Shown: piece after piece, positions 25,636-34,819 of the stretch
Layout: every line of letters starts with the position of its first letter
Position numbering within the stretch: the stretch's first letter is position 1
Source of the DNA: Burkholderiales bacterium
GTDB lineage: Bacteria > Pseudomonadota > Gammaproteobacteria > Burkholderiales > Burkholderiaceae_C
Reading direction: 5' to 3'
Assembly (NCBI GenBank): GCA_016213205.1
Contig: JACRAZ010000037.1
Coordinates: 1 to 64,000 of the forward strand
DNA length: 64,000 nucleotides
Position numbers and translations under genes: made by a program
The notes under the pieces: model-generated
What the model saw: only the letters and a program-made list of their open reading frames with translations
Database searches by the model: none
What the model was told of the DNA's origin: nothing

Positions 25636-26439
25636 TCAGCCGCGCCCAGCGCGTTGGCGTGTCGCCCCGTCGGCGCGCGCTGGCACGCCCGCGCGGCGGG
25701 CCCCGGCCGCAGCCTTCGATGCCGGTGCGGGCTTCACGTCGCGCCGCGCCTTCGCGGCCGGCGTCGCTGCCGCGGCGGCCGGCGTCGCTGCCGCGGCCGC
25801 CGCCGTGCGCGCTTGCTCGGCCTTGGCCTGGTGCCCATGGCGCGCCTGCACGGCGGCCCAGCCCCCCAGCACGAAGTCGGTCCAGATGTCCGCCGCGTCC
25901 TGCGCCGAAACCCCCACCTTCTTGAGCGCGCGCCCGGAGTGGATGGGCGCATTGAGCACGAGGATGGAGCACACCATCGCCACCGGCTCGGGCACATCGT
26001 AGTCGCGCACCAGGCGTTCGATGAACTGCTCGTTGACGACGCTGCGCTCGGTGCGCGCGCGGTTGCGCACCAGGTCGGCCACGGCCCGATCGGCCGAGAG
26101 GATGCGGATGATCGGCCCGCGCTCGTAGAGGTACTCGAAACCGTGACGCATCGAGCGCCGGATGATGGGCTCCAGCGGCGTGTCGCCAGGCATCGGCGGG
26201 AGCTTGCGGGCCCCCAGCAGGCGGTACTCGCGCTCCAGCACCGCGCACATCAGGTCCGCACACTTCGGAAAGTATTTGTAGACCAGCGGGATGCTGACAC
26301 CGGCCCGCGCGGCCACCTTCTCCAGCGAAAAGTCGGACAGGCCGCGTTCCAGGATGTAGGCGGCCGCGCAATCCAGCAGTTGCTCCTTGCGTTCTTCGGG
26401 GGCCATGCGGCGCGCACGGGTGGTCACTGAGGTGCTCAC
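25636..26439 (-). CDS. TetR/AcrR family transcriptional regulator with an Ala/Pro/Lys tail
   Basis: About 267 residues. The N-terminal helix-turn-helix is MAPEERKEQLLDCAAAY...FSLEKVAARAGVSIPLVYKYF, followed by an all-helical ligand domain to about residue 205. The last 60 residues are low-complexity (TAAAAAATPAAAAATPAAKARR...), basic and alanine-rich, like histone H1-type tails. The start is uncertain: GTG 26439 or ATG 26406, neither with a good ribosome binding site. It is divergent from the amidohydrolase gene and upstream of the flavin reductase operon, so it may control both. The inducer is unknown. Confidence 0.83.
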   Translation of the reverse strand: MSTSVTTRARRMAPEERKEQLLDCAAAYILERGLSDFSLEKVAARAGVSIPLVYKYFPKCADLMCAVLEREYRLLGARKLPPMPGDTPLEPIIRRSMRHGFEYLYERGPIIRILSADRAVADLVRNRARTERSVVNEQFIERLVRDYDVPEPVAMVCSILVLNAPIHSGRALKKVGVSAQDAADIWTDFVLGGWAAVQARHGHQAKAEQARTAAAAAATPAAAAATPAAKARRDVKPAPASKAAAGARRAGVPARADGATRQRAGRG

Positions 26440-26627
26440 GGTTCGGGCTTTCGGGTTCCGGCCAACGGTCGCTCGCCGAAGGCCGTGCCTAGCATATCGC
26501 CACGCAGGCCTGCCAGGCAGCAGGCGGCGGCCTGGCGGGATTTCCCTTGGTTGCGGCAGATCAATGTTATTACAGAATGACTCTACTAATGAGCCGTTCC
26601 CATCCCACCCCGCCACAAGGTCCCCGC

Positions 26628-27776
26628 ATGAACTACACCCAAGGCCAGGCCATCTGCGATGCCGACAGCCACCTGATGGAAACCCCCGACTGGCTGGCCG
26701 GCTATGCCGACCGCCGCATCCGCGACCGCCTGAAGCCACTGAACCTGGCCAAGGCCGGCAGCAGCACGCTGGCACACATCCAGCGCCAGGTCGAGCGCGT
26801 GAAAGACCCGGTGCAGACCGCCGCGCTGCGCGACAACGTGGTGGCCGGGCCCAAGGGCTGGGCGGCCTACGGCGCCTTCGATGCCGGCGAGCGCCGCCAG
26901 GCGCTGGACGACCTGGGCTTCACGCGCCAACTGGTGTTTTCCACCTTCGCGGCCGGGCAGTACCTGGCGCACGAGGACATGGACGTGCGCTACGGCGGCG
27001 CCCGCGCCCACAACCGCGGCATCGCCGAGTTCTGCCAGGGCGATGACCGGCTGATCGCTGTGGGCCAGGTGTCGCTGGCCGACCCGCAGCGCGCGGCCGA
27101 GGAAATCCGCGAGGGCATCCGCATGGGGTGCGGTGCGTTCTGGGTGCCCCACAGCCCCGAAGGCGAACGTTCACCCGGTCACCCGGAGGTCGATGTGGTG
27201 TGGCGCACGCTGGCCGAGGCCCAGGTGCCGTTCATGCTGCACGTGGGCCCGGCGGCCTCCATCCTGCCCAAGGGCTACGAGAACAACGGCCACCCGCGCC
27301 CGCCCGATATCCACGGCGGCGGCGAGAACCTGCGCTTCCGCGAACTGGTGGCATTGGCGATGTCACCACAGCTGTACCTGTCGGCCATGGTGTCCGACGG
27401 CGTGTTCGAACGCTTTCCCACCCTGCGTGGCGGCGTCATCGAGCTGGGCGCCGGCTGGGTGCCGCAGTTCCTGCGCAGCCTGGACATCGCCTACCGCATC
27501 TTCGTCAAGACCGACCCGCAACTCAAGGCGCTGTCCATGCCGCCATCGGACTACCTGCGCCGCCAGGTGAAGTTCACGCCCTTCCCCAGCGAGGACGTGG
27601 GCCGCATGGTGGCCGATGCCGGGCCGGAGCTGTTCCTGTTCTCCAGCGACTACCCTCATCCCGAAGGCACCGACGACCCGATCGGCCGCTTCGAACGCAG
27701 CATGACGCAGCTCCCCGATGCAGCCAAGCGCCAGTTCTATGCCCAGAACTTCGAAGCAATGATGCGCACCGCCTGA
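26628..27776 (+). CDS. Amidohydrolase family (amidohydrolase-2 type) protein
   Basis: 382-residue TIM-barrel metal-dependent hydrolase or decarboxylase of the ACMSD-like group. The metal-binding opening is DADSHLMETPDWL, the mid-barrel histidine is in MLHVGPAAS, and the closing aspartate is in LFSSDYPHPEGTDDP. The start at ATG 26628 follows AAGG; ATGs further upstream (26588) lack a ribosome binding site. The 188-base gap to the divergent TetR gene is AT-richer near 26560-26580 (for example TGTTATTACA) and probably holds both promoters. The substrate is unknown; family members act on ring-cleavage products or dihydroxybenzoates. Confidence 0.85.
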   Translation: MNYTQGQAICDADSHLMETPDWLAGYADRRIRDRLKPLNLAKAGSSTLAHIQRQVERVKDPVQTAALRDNVVAGPKGWAAYGAFDAGERRQALDDLGFTRQLVFSTFAAGQYLAHEDMDVRYGGARAHNRGIAEFCQGDDRLIAVGQVSLADPQRAAEEIREGIRMGCGAFWVPHSPEGERSPGHPEVDVVWRTLAEAQVPFMLHVGPAASILPKGYENNGHPRPPDIHGGGENLRFRELVALAMSPQLYLSAMVSDGVFERFPTLRGGVIELGAGWVPQFLRSLDIAYRIFVKTDPQLKALSMPPSDYLRRQVKFTPFPSEDVGRMVADAGPELFLFSSDYPHPEGTDDPIGRFERSMTQLPDAAKRQFYAQNFEAMMRTA

Positions 27777-27864
27777 CCCCCGCCCCTGCTGGCGCGCCCC
27801 GCCGGGGCGTGCCGCCCCGGTCGCCGCAGAGCGACCCTTCGACGACACCACCGGAGACACCCGA

Positions 27865-29010
27865 ATGAAGTACCCCCGACTGGGCAGCCTTGTCCTGCTG
27901 TCATTGGCAGCCACCGCTCACGCCCAGGTCACGCTCACCGGTGGCGTGGACGGCAACATCACGCGGGTGCGGGCCGCCGGCGCGGGCAAGGTCTGGCAAT
28001 TGCGCGACGGCGGCATGTACGTCACCAAGCTCACGTTCAGCGGCCGCGAGGACATGGGCGGCGGCTATGCCAGCGCCTTCTACTTCGAAACCCAGGCCGG
28101 CAGCGACACCGGCGACGGTGTGCCCACCAACTCGACCAACCTGTTCAGCGGCTCATCGGGCGCTGGCCTGAGCTTCAACCGCAAGGCCACGTTGAGCCTG
28201 TTCACGCCCGCTGGCGAACTGCGCCTGGGCCGCGACTACACCCCCACGTTTGCCGCGCCGGCGTACTTCGATCCCTTCTTCAGCGCCGGTGTCGGCAGCG
28301 CGGTGAACTTCCAGCCCTACTACAAGTTCATCGCCAGCACGCGCCGCACGCTGGCGCCCGGCACCAACGTGCGCGCCAGCAATGCGATCGCCTATCACAC
28401 GGCGGGCCTGGGCATGCGCGAGGTGGACCTGTACTACCAGCAGGCCTTCAGCGAAAACGTGGGGCCGGAGTACAAGGCCATCGGCATCCACTACCACTCG
28501 GGCCCGCTGCTGGTGGCGGCCGGTCTCTCACGCTCGGAGGGACCCTTCGTTGACGGCGCCGCCTACCTGACGCCGGCCACCGCCTCGCGCGACAACGTGC
28601 TCACGGTCTGGTCCGCCGGCGCCTGGTACAAGTTCAAGAAAGGCTTCACGCTGATGGGCTTCTACCACTCGCAGCGCCTCGATGCCTTCGGCGAGACCGG
28701 CAGCCCGTTCGGCACCGAGCGTGACCGAAAGGTCGACGACTGGATGGCCGGCTTCAGCTGGGCCATCGATGTCAGCACGATCAAGTTCGCGGTGATGAAA
28801 CGCAACGACAAGGGCCGTGCCAACGCCGATTCGACGCAGGTGGGCCTGGGCTACTCGTACCACCTGTCCAAGCGCACGGCCTTGTATGCGAACTACGTGT
28901 CCATCCGCAACGAGAACTCGGCCAACTACAACTTCATCGCCGCCGCCTTGCCGCCGGTGGCCGGCGGCAAGGCCAGTGCCCACCAGATCGGGCTGAGCCA
29001 CAACTTCTGA
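27865..29010 (+). CDS. Gram-negative general porin
   Basis: 381-residue outer-membrane beta-barrel of the betaproteobacterial porin family (Porin_4 type). A signal peptide MKYPRLGSLVLLSLAATAHA is cleaved before QVTLTGGVDGN. The repeating pattern of alternating polar/apolar strands ends with the aromatic C-terminal strand HQIGLSHNF, the signal for BAM-mediated insertion. The loop region LRLGRDYTPTF is typical of the constriction-loop part. GGAGA precedes the ATG by 8 nt. It lies 88 nt after the amidohydrolase and is likely co-expressed, giving outer-membrane entry for the substrate. Confidence 0.92.
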   Translation: MKYPRLGSLVLLSLAATAHAQVTLTGGVDGNITRVRAAGAGKVWQLRDGGMYVTKLTFSGREDMGGGYASAFYFETQAGSDTGDGVPTNSTNLFSGSSGAGLSFNRKATLSLFTPAGELRLGRDYTPTFAAPAYFDPFFSAGVGSAVNFQPYYKFIASTRRTLAPGTNVRASNAIAYHTAGLGMREVDLYYQQAFSENVGPEYKAIGIHYHSGPLLVAAGLSRSEGPFVDGAAYLTPATASRDNVLTVWSAGAWYKFKKGFTLMGFYHSQRLDAFGETGSPFGTERDRKVDDWMAGFSWAIDVSTIKFAVMKRNDKGRANADSTQVGLGYSYHLSKRTALYANYVSIRNENSANYNFIAAALPPVAGGKASAHQIGLSHNF

Positions 29011-29020
29011 ACGGCGCCGC

Positions 29021-29653
29021 TCAGGCCTCGGTTGCCATCGCCCGTTGCGCGCGTGCATGCGCCTTCAGCAGGCTGGCCGCGGCCATGGTCCAGCCGAGGT
29101 AGGCCTCGATGCGCTCGCGGTAGCGCCGGCCGGTCTCGATGCCGGCCTCGCTGCGCAGCCGGGCCTGGGCCTTGCGCAGCTCGAGGTCGTGGCGGATGGC
29201 CTTCACGCGGTCCTGCGCGGTGGCCACGTCCAGCCCCGCCAGGTTGAAGAACGGGAAGCTCTCGTACGGCACGGCGGCGCTGCACAGCTCGCGGTTCCAC
29301 TCGATCACCGCGTACCAGTCCTGGGCCGTCGACCGGCCGCGGTGGCCGCAGGCCTCGCAGGCCACGAAGTGGCGGCGCCGCGGCTCGCCGGGCGGGCCGC
29401 CGCCCTGGCGCGCCAGCTGCTCGACGTTGGGAAAGTCGAACACCAGCGTGGCCGGGCCGCCGCCACAGCCACACGGCAGGATGAAGCGCGGCGCATCACG
29501 CACCGGGTCGTGCGGGCCGTAGTTGCGGGTGGGCGTGGCCTGGTAGTGGGCGTCGGAGCTCAGCAGCGCGTCGATCGCTTCCAGGCTCAGATCGCGCAGC
29601 GCGATGCCAGGCGCTGCACGGGCCCCGCGGGCAAGAGAAGGTTCGGGCGTCAT
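29021..29653 (-). CDS. Hypothetical protein with a Lar-like zinc ribbon
   Basis: 210 residues. The middle has PCGCGGGPATLVFD, then CEACGHRG, then WYAVIEWNREL. This spacing of two cysteine pairs and a closing W-x-x-x-x-x-WN-R resembles the small Lar/restriction-alleviation zinc ribbons of phages, here inside a longer protein. The flanking regions are helical and charged (ETGRRYRERIEAYLGWTMAAASLLKAHARAQ). It is convergent with the porin gene. The start is ATG 29653; no good ribosome binding site is seen. Function unknown; the Lar similarity is my motif reading and could be convergence. Confidence 0.7.
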   Translation of the reverse strand: MTPEPSLARGARAAPGIALRDLSLEAIDALLSSDAHYQATPTRNYGPHDPVRDAPRFILPCGCGGGPATLVFDFPNVEQLARQGGGPPGEPRRRHFVACEACGHRGRSTAQDWYAVIEWNRELCSAAVPYESFPFFNLAGLDVATAQDRVKAIRHDLELRKAQARLRSEAGIETGRRYRERIEAYLGWTMAAASLLKAHARAQRAMATEA

Positions 29654-29727
29654 GACAACTTGGTCTGAATCAGCGCCCCGTGGCCGCCGGCCGCACGATG
29701 CAATGCAGCCCGCCACGAAGGCACCGG

Positions 29728-29747
29728 CCCGGTGCGACTGCACCGGG
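29728..29747. promoter_or_regulatory. Perfect hairpin in the 29654-29941 divergent intergenic region
   Basis: CCCGGTGC (29728-29735), GACT, GCACCGGG (29740-29747). The region between the minus-strand gene (start 29653) and the plus-strand gene (start 29942) must contain two promoters; no clear -10/-35 pair was found. The palindrome may be an operator or a leader hairpin. Confidence 0.35.
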
Positions 29748-29941
29748 TCCTGGCAGGGGTTCCGGCCCCTTGTTATCCGCCTCACCTGATGAACCGGCAC
29801 CGCCCCGGCGCGAATGCGGTGCGCCGGTGGCTCGGAGGTGCCGAAGCCGGCAGTATCGCAGCCACCGCAATACCCCGGTGGCGTGCAGCGGCTTGTGGCC
29901 GGGCCGGCCGTGCTGGCGCGCGAATTGCATGGCCTGCGGCC

Positions 29942-30898
29942 ATGGCCGATACCTTCATCCGCGCCGCCGAGGTCTGGACGCCGCTGGCCGACAGCAGCCT
30001 GCTCGAGCATTCGGGCGGCCTGTACGCCGCGGCACCCGCGTTCGGAGCCCAGACCCGGGGCCTGTGCTTCGGCCGGGCCGAGGGCCTGCCCGGGCAGGCC
30101 TGGGACGAGGGGCGGCCCATCCTGCTGGAGCGGTTCGAGGGCTCGCCCTTCCGGCGCACCGAGGCGGCGCACGCGGCCGGCCTGGGCTGCGCGCTCGCAC
30201 TGCCGCTGTTCGTGGCACAGCCCACGGAGGGCACCCTGAGCTCGCTGGTGGTGCTGCTGTGCGGGCAGGCCGCAATGCACCAGGGCGCGATCGAGCTGTG
30301 GCACAACGACCCGCGCATCAGCGGCGACCTGGCCCTGAAAACAGGCTACTTCGGCCGCGATGCCGCTGCGCTGGAAGCCCTGGCCCGCGACGGCGCCCTG
30401 CCGCGCGGCAGCGGCCTGCCCGGCCAGGCCTGGCAGCGCGAGGGCGTGGTCTACATGGACCAGCTCGCGCAGCAGACGAACTTCCTGCGCGCCCAGACCG
30501 CCGCCGCGGGCGGCATCGTGCGGGCGCTGGCCATGCCCTGCAGCAGCCGCGACGGGCAGACCTGGGTGCTGAGCCTGCTCTCGTCCGGCACCACGCCGGT
30601 GGCGCGGCGCGTGGAGAGCTGGCTGCCGGTGGCCGGCGGCCAGGGCCTGGAGCGGGCCTTCGGCCACTGCGAGAGCGCCGGCCGCCTCGAGGCCGGTGGC
30701 ATCACGCTGCCTTCGGGCGACGCCGGCGGCGTGATCGGCCAGGCCCATGCCCATGGCCGCGCCGGCGTGCTGGCCGACGTGGCGCAGGCACCGGCCCCGC
30801 TGAACACCGAGCTGGTCCAGGCCGGGCTCGGTGGCCAGCTGGCCTGGCCGATCGTCAGCGACGGCCAGGTCACCGAGGTGCTGGCCCTGTACCTGTGA
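29942..30898 (+). CDS. Tandem GAF-like domain protein
   Basis: 318-residue soluble protein built from two related halves. Each carries the GAF-type signature GLPGQAW followed by a hydrophobic strand: GLPGQAWDEGRPILLERF at about residue 52 and GLPGQAWQREGVVYMDQL at about 159. A weaker similar segment occurs near the end (LVQAGLGGQLAWPIVSDGQVTEVLALY). No output domain (HTH, kinase, cyclase or GGDEF) is present, so it may be a small-molecule sensor that works through a partner. ATG 29942 was chosen because an extension upstream overlaps the divergent promoter region. Confidence 0.7.
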   Translation: MADTFIRAAEVWTPLADSSLLEHSGGLYAAAPAFGAQTRGLCFGRAEGLPGQAWDEGRPILLERFEGSPFRRTEAAHAAGLGCALALPLFVAQPTEGTLSSLVVLLCGQAAMHQGAIELWHNDPRISGDLALKTGYFGRDAAALEALARDGALPRGSGLPGQAWQREGVVYMDQLAQQTNFLRAQTAAAGGIVRALAMPCSSRDGQTWVLSLLSSGTTPVARRVESWLPVAGGQGLERAFGHCESAGRLEAGGITLPSGDAGGVIGQAHAHGRAGVLADVAQAPAPLNTELVQAGLGGQLAWPIVSDGQVTEVLALYL

Positions 30899-31009
30899 GG
30901 CGGCCCGGCCCGTCCTGACCAACGGCGCCCGCGGGCGGCCTGCCGGCGCGCCACCCCTTGCCAGGCGGGCCGCTGGCGATGCCAGAATCGGCCGAAAAAG
31001 GGAGGCTGC

Positions 31010-32632
31010 ATGGCACACGACACCCCAGCCGACGGCGCGGCGCCGCCGATCGCACCGTTCTGGCAGAAACTGCCGTTCATCTTTCTGTTCCCGTTCCGCT
31101 TCGGGCCGCTGGTGTTCCTGGCCTGCCTGGTGGGCGCCAGCGCGCTGGCCGGCCTGCTGCTGGGCACCTTCGGGCTGGTGTTCAAGGGCCTGCTGGTCTA
31201 CCTGGGGCTGCGCTACGGCTTCAACGTGCTCGAGCTGTTTGCCAAGGGGCGCTTCGAGGGCGAATCGGTGGACCACACGCTCTGGGGCCCCGAGCGCAGG
31301 CCGGCCAAGCTGGGCGGGGTGATCGCGCTGTACATCCTGGCCGCCACGCTGCTGGGCGATGCGCTGGTGGACGCACGCATCCAGCGTGATGTGCGGGTGC
31401 AGGACCAGCTGATCGAGCAGTACCGCCAGCAACGCGCGGCCGACGACCGCGCGCAGGCCCGCGAGCGCGCCGACTTCGAGCAGCGCATCGGCCTGCCGCC
31501 CGCGGACACGCCCGGCGCCCGCGACCCGAACGAAGACGACCCCGGCCTCGCGCCGGACACCGCCCCCGCCGCCGAGCGCGGGCCGAGCCGGCAGGACATG
31601 CTGGACGCGCAACGCCCCGAGCCCTGGGATGGGCCGTGGCTGCGCCTGCTGCCGGGCTGGTACTGGGCGGCGATGGTGCTGCTGAGCCTGATGCTGCCCT
31701 CCGCGATGATCGTGATCGCGCTGGACGACGCGTTCTTCCGTGCCCTGAACCCGCTGCATGCGCTGCGCTTCATCGGCACCATGGGTTCGGGCTACCTGGC
31801 GCTGTGGGCGCTGTTCCTGCTGATCGGCGGCACGCGCCAGGCGGTGTTCTCGGCCGCGCAGCACTGGTCGCCGGTGCTGCGGCTGCCGCTGGAGCTGGGG
31901 CTGGCCACCTACCTGGGCCTGGTGCTGTGCGCGCTGACCGGGTATGCGCTGTACCAGTTTCACCGCGAGCTGGGGCTGGACGTGGAGGTGGATGCCGAGC
32001 TGCACCACCGTGCTGGCGGCGCCGAGGCCATTGCGCGGGCGGGCTCGGTGCACCGGGCGGCCCGCCAGGCGGTGGCCGACGACCCGCTGGAACGCAAGCT
32101 GCAGCCGCTGCTCGCGCAGGGCCACTACCGCGAGGCCATTGCCGAGCTGAAGGACCACATGCGCTACGACCGGCTCGACCCGGTGCTCAACACCCGCCTG
32201 CACGAGCTGCACGTGATGCAGTCGGACACGGCCGCCACGCTGGCGCATGGCCAGCAGTGGCTGTCGGCGCTGGCCAAGGCGGGCCGCCAGGCCGAGCTGC
32301 TGGCCGCGCTGCGCAAGCTGCTGGCGCTGGACCCGCAGTTCGAGGTGCAGGACGGCGCCGTGGTGCTGCCGGCCGCCAGCCAGGCCTCGCGCCATGGTGA
32401 CCATGCACTGGCGGTGCGCCTGGTGAAGGGCTTCGACAAGCGCTTCCCCGACCACGCCGACACGCCCGGTGTGGTGTTCCTGGGTGCGCGCCTGCTCAGC
32501 GAGTACGCCCGCCAGCACGACAAGGCCGCGGCGCTGCTGCGCCAGCTGCTGGCCCGCTTTCCGCAGCATGCGCTGGCCACCGAGGTGCAGACCTACCTGA
32601 CGGTGCTGGAGCGCATGCCGGTGCGGCGCTGA
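31010..32632 (+). CDS. Membrane protein with C-terminal TPR-like region
   Basis: 540 residues, no recognised family. The N-terminal half holds about five to six hydrophobic helices (for example FLACLVGASALAGLLLGTFGLVF, YWAAMVLLSLMLPSAMIVIAL, YLALWALFLLIGGTRQ, LATYLGLVLCALTGYALYQFH), with a charged, proline-rich loop (residues about 125-205) between the second and third groups. The C-terminal third is made of helical repeats of TPR or Sel1-like length (LLAQGHYREAIAELKDHMR, LAALRKLLALDPQFEVQDG, KAAALLRQLLARFPQHALATEV). It may be a membrane-anchored assembly scaffold. AGGGAGG precedes the ATG. Confidence 0.75.
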   Translation: MAHDTPADGAAPPIAPFWQKLPFIFLFPFRFGPLVFLACLVGASALAGLLLGTFGLVFKGLLVYLGLRYGFNVLELFAKGRFEGESVDHTLWGPERRPAKLGGVIALYILAATLLGDALVDARIQRDVRVQDQLIEQYRQQRAADDRAQARERADFEQRIGLPPADTPGARDPNEDDPGLAPDTAPAAERGPSRQDMLDAQRPEPWDGPWLRLLPGWYWAAMVLLSLMLPSAMIVIALDDAFFRALNPLHALRFIGTMGSGYLALWALFLLIGGTRQAVFSAAQHWSPVLRLPLELGLATYLGLVLCALTGYALYQFHRELGLDVEVDAELHHRAGGAEAIARAGSVHRAARQAVADDPLERKLQPLLAQGHYREAIAELKDHMRYDRLDPVLNTRLHELHVMQSDTAATLAHGQQWLSALAKAGRQAELLAALRKLLALDPQFEVQDGAVVLPAASQASRHGDHALAVRLVKGFDKRFPDHADTPGVVFLGARLLSEYARQHDKAAALLRQLLARFPQHALATEVQTYLTVLERMPVRR

Positions 32633-32678
32633 CCGGCGGCACCCGGCCCCTTGCGCGCCGCGCGAGGCCCCGGGCCCG

Positions 32679-34001
32679 TCAGGCGGAGGCGGTGATGGCC
32701 TCCAGCACCACCGGGGCCTCGGCCACCGGCGCCTCGCCGATCACCAGCGCCCGGGCCGCCGCGTGCAGGGCCTCGTCGGCGGCGGCGGCGCTGGCGGCGT
32801 GCACACGCAACAGCGGCTCGCCGGCCTGCACCGCGCGGCCCAGCGGCAGCAGGTGGCTGAGGCCCACGCGCAGGTCCAGCGCATCGGCGGCCTGACGCCG
32901 GCCGCCCCCCAGTGCCACCACGGCCAGGCCGAGCGCGCGGGTGTCCATGGCCTGCAGCACGCCGCTGCGTGCGGCCGGCAGTTCACGCTGCACCGGCGCC
33001 GCCGGCAGCGTGCGGCCCGGCGCAAACACATCGGCCGGCCCGCCCAGCCCCGCCACCATGCGCGCAAAGTGCTCGGCCGCGCGGCCGCTGGACAGCGCGG
33101 CTTCGGCGCGCTGTCGGGCCGCGGCCAGGTCGGGGGCCAGGCCGGCCAGGCGCAGCATGCGGGCGGCCAGCGCCAGCGTCACCTCCAGCAGCCGGGGTTC
33201 GCGCTCGGTGCCCGCGAGGAAATCCAGCGCCTCCTGCAGCTCCAGCGCATTGCCGGCGCTGCGGCCCAGCACCTGGTTCATGTCGGTGAGCAGTGCCTCG
33301 GTGGGCAGGCCCGCGGCCGAGGCCACCTGCACCAGGCTGGTGGCCAGCGCCCGGGCTTCGTCCAGCGTGGCGGCAAAGGCGCCGTTGCCCACCTTCACAT
33401 CCAGCACCAGCGTCTGCAGGCCGGCGGCGAGCTTCTTGCTCAGGATGCTGGCGGTGATGAGCGGCACCGATTCAACGGTGGCGGTGACATCGCGCACCGC
33501 ATACAGCCGCCGATCGGCCGGCGCGATGCGCGCGCTGGCGCCGATGATGGCGCAGCCGCAGTGGCGCAGCACGCGCAGCAGCTGCTCGCGCGGGGGCTCG
33601 ATCGTGTAGCCCGGTAGCGCGGCCAGTTTGTCCAGCGTGCCGCCGGTGTGGCCCAGGCCGCGGCCCGACACCATGGGCACCACGCCGCCGCAGGCGGCCA
33701 CGATGGGCGCGAGCATCAGGCTCACCTTGTCGCCCACGCCGCCGGTGGAATGCTTGTCCAGCACCGGGCCGGGCAGCCCGGCGTCGTGCCAGCGCAGCAC
33801 CTCGCCGGAGTGCAGCATCGCGCGGGTGAGCGTCACCACCTCGTCGCGCTGCATGCCGCGCAGCAGGATGGCCATGGCCAGCGCGGCCACCTGGCCTTCG
33901 CTCCAGGAGCCATCGACCAGGCCTTGCACGAAGGCCTCGATCTCGGCGGTGGCCAGCGCGTGGCCATCCCGCTTGCGGCGGATCACCTCGACGGCAAGCA
34001 T
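32679..34001 (-). CDS. deoA: Thymidine phosphorylase
   Basis: 440 residues, exactly the usual length. It cleaves thymidine and deoxyuridine with phosphate to base and 2-deoxyribose 1-phosphate. The opening VEVIRRKRDGHAL, the KHSTGGVGDKVSLMLAP phosphate/nucleoside motif, SGRGLGHTGGTLDKLAALPG and KKLAAGLQTLVLDVKVGNGAF are all present. Two in-frame ATGs, 34007 and 34001, are near the start: GGAG directly abuts the first but stands 6 nt before the second, so 34001 is the real start and also fits the family N-terminus. It follows deoC by 25 nt on the same strand, forming a deoxyribonucleoside catabolic pair. Confidence 0.95.
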   Translation of the reverse strand: MLAVEVIRRKRDGHALATAEIEAFVQGLVDGSWSEGQVAALAMAILLRGMQRDEVVTLTRAMLHSGEVLRWHDAGLPGPVLDKHSTGGVGDKVSLMLAPIVAACGGVVPMVSGRGLGHTGGTLDKLAALPGYTIEPPREQLLRVLRHCGCAIIGASARIAPADRRLYAVRDVTATVESVPLITASILSKKLAAGLQTLVLDVKVGNGAFAATLDEARALATSLVQVASAAGLPTEALLTDMNQVLGRSAGNALELQEALDFLAGTEREPRLLEVTLALAARMLRLAGLAPDLAAARQRAEAALSSGRAAEHFARMVAGLGGPADVFAPGRTLPAAPVQRELPAARSGVLQAMDTRALGLAVVALGGGRRQAADALDLRVGLSHLLPLGRAVQAGEPLLRVHAASAAAADEALHAAARALVIGEAPVAEAPVVLEAITASA

Positions 34002-34026
34002 GATCATCTCCAGTGGGTGAGCAGGC

Positions 34027-34794
34027 CTAATAGCCATCCGGCGCGGCCGTGTTGCCCGCACCGCCGGTGCCCAGCAGGGCCTCGATGTCGCCCAGCAGGC
34101 CGCTGGCGCCGAAGCGCAGGCGTTGCGGGTTGGCCGCGGCGGCGCCAAGGATCTCGCGCACCAGGCCGATGTACAGCGCGGCCTCGGTCACTTTGCGCAC
34201 GCCGCCCGAGGCCTTGAAGCCCACCTGGGCGCCGCGCGGGTGCCCGGCAATGGCGCGCAGCATCACGCGGGCCGCCTCGGGCGTGGCGCCCACCGGCACC
34301 TTGCCGGTGCTGGTCTTGAGGAAATCGACACCGGCGTCGAGGCCGATGCGGCAGGCCGTGGCGATGTGCTCGGGCGTCTTCAACTCGCCCGATTCGATGA
34401 TGAGCTTGAGCGTGCGGCCGGGGCAGGCCGCGCGCACCGCGGCCACCAGCGCGGCGGGGCCGGCTTCGTCCCCTGCCTGCAAGGCGCGCCAGGGCAGCAC
34501 CAGGTCCACCTCGTCGGCACCGGCCTCGACGATCATGCGGGTGTCCGCCACCGCGCGTGCAGTGTCCAGCGCGCCTTCGGGAAAATTGGCCACCGCGGCC
34601 ACCTTCACGCCGGCCGGCGCCTCGGCCCGGGCCTGCGCCACGAAGCGCGGCCACACGCACAGCGCCGCCGGCCGGCCCGCCGGCCCGTCGGCCTTGGCCG
34701 CCAGCGCGTGGATCGCGGCCGCGTCGTCGTTGTCGTTCAGACTGGTCAGGTCGAGGCAGGCCAGCGCGATGCGGGCGTCGTCGTTCAGGCTCAT
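34027..34794 (-). CDS. deoC: Deoxyribose-phosphate aldolase
   Basis: 255-residue class I aldolase that splits 2-deoxyribose 5-phosphate into acetaldehyde and glyceraldehyde 3-phosphate. The Schiff-base lysine is K160 in DFLKTSTGK and the proton-relay lysine K194 in GFKASGGVR. VVANFPEG-type (AVANFPEGAL) and ADEVDLVLPW strands match the TIM barrel. It is the first gene of the deoC-deoA pair. The phosphopentomutase (deoB) needed to link DeoA to DeoC is not in the window. A palindromic repeat begins 25 nt upstream of the start. Confidence 0.95.
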   Translation of the reverse strand: MSLNDDARIALACLDLTSLNDNDDAAAIHALAAKADGPAGRPAALCVWPRFVAQARAEAPAGVKVAAVANFPEGALDTARAVADTRMIVEAGADEVDLVLPWRALQAGDEAGPAALVAAVRAACPGRTLKLIIESGELKTPEHIATACRIGLDAGVDFLKTSTGKVPVGATPEAARVMLRAIAGHPRGAQVGFKASGGVRKVTEAALYIGLVREILGAAAANPQRLRFGASGLLGDIEALLGTGGAGNTAAPDGY

Positions 34795-34819
34795 CTCAGT
34801 GGCTCCACGGGGTGGCTAT

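Noticed and set aside
29021..32569. A 1182-codon minus-strand open frame across the GAF and membrane-protein genes
   Set aside because: Only its last 210 codons (29021-29653) look like a protein. The rest is the antisense shadow of well-supported plus-strand genes, as happens in high-GC DNA.
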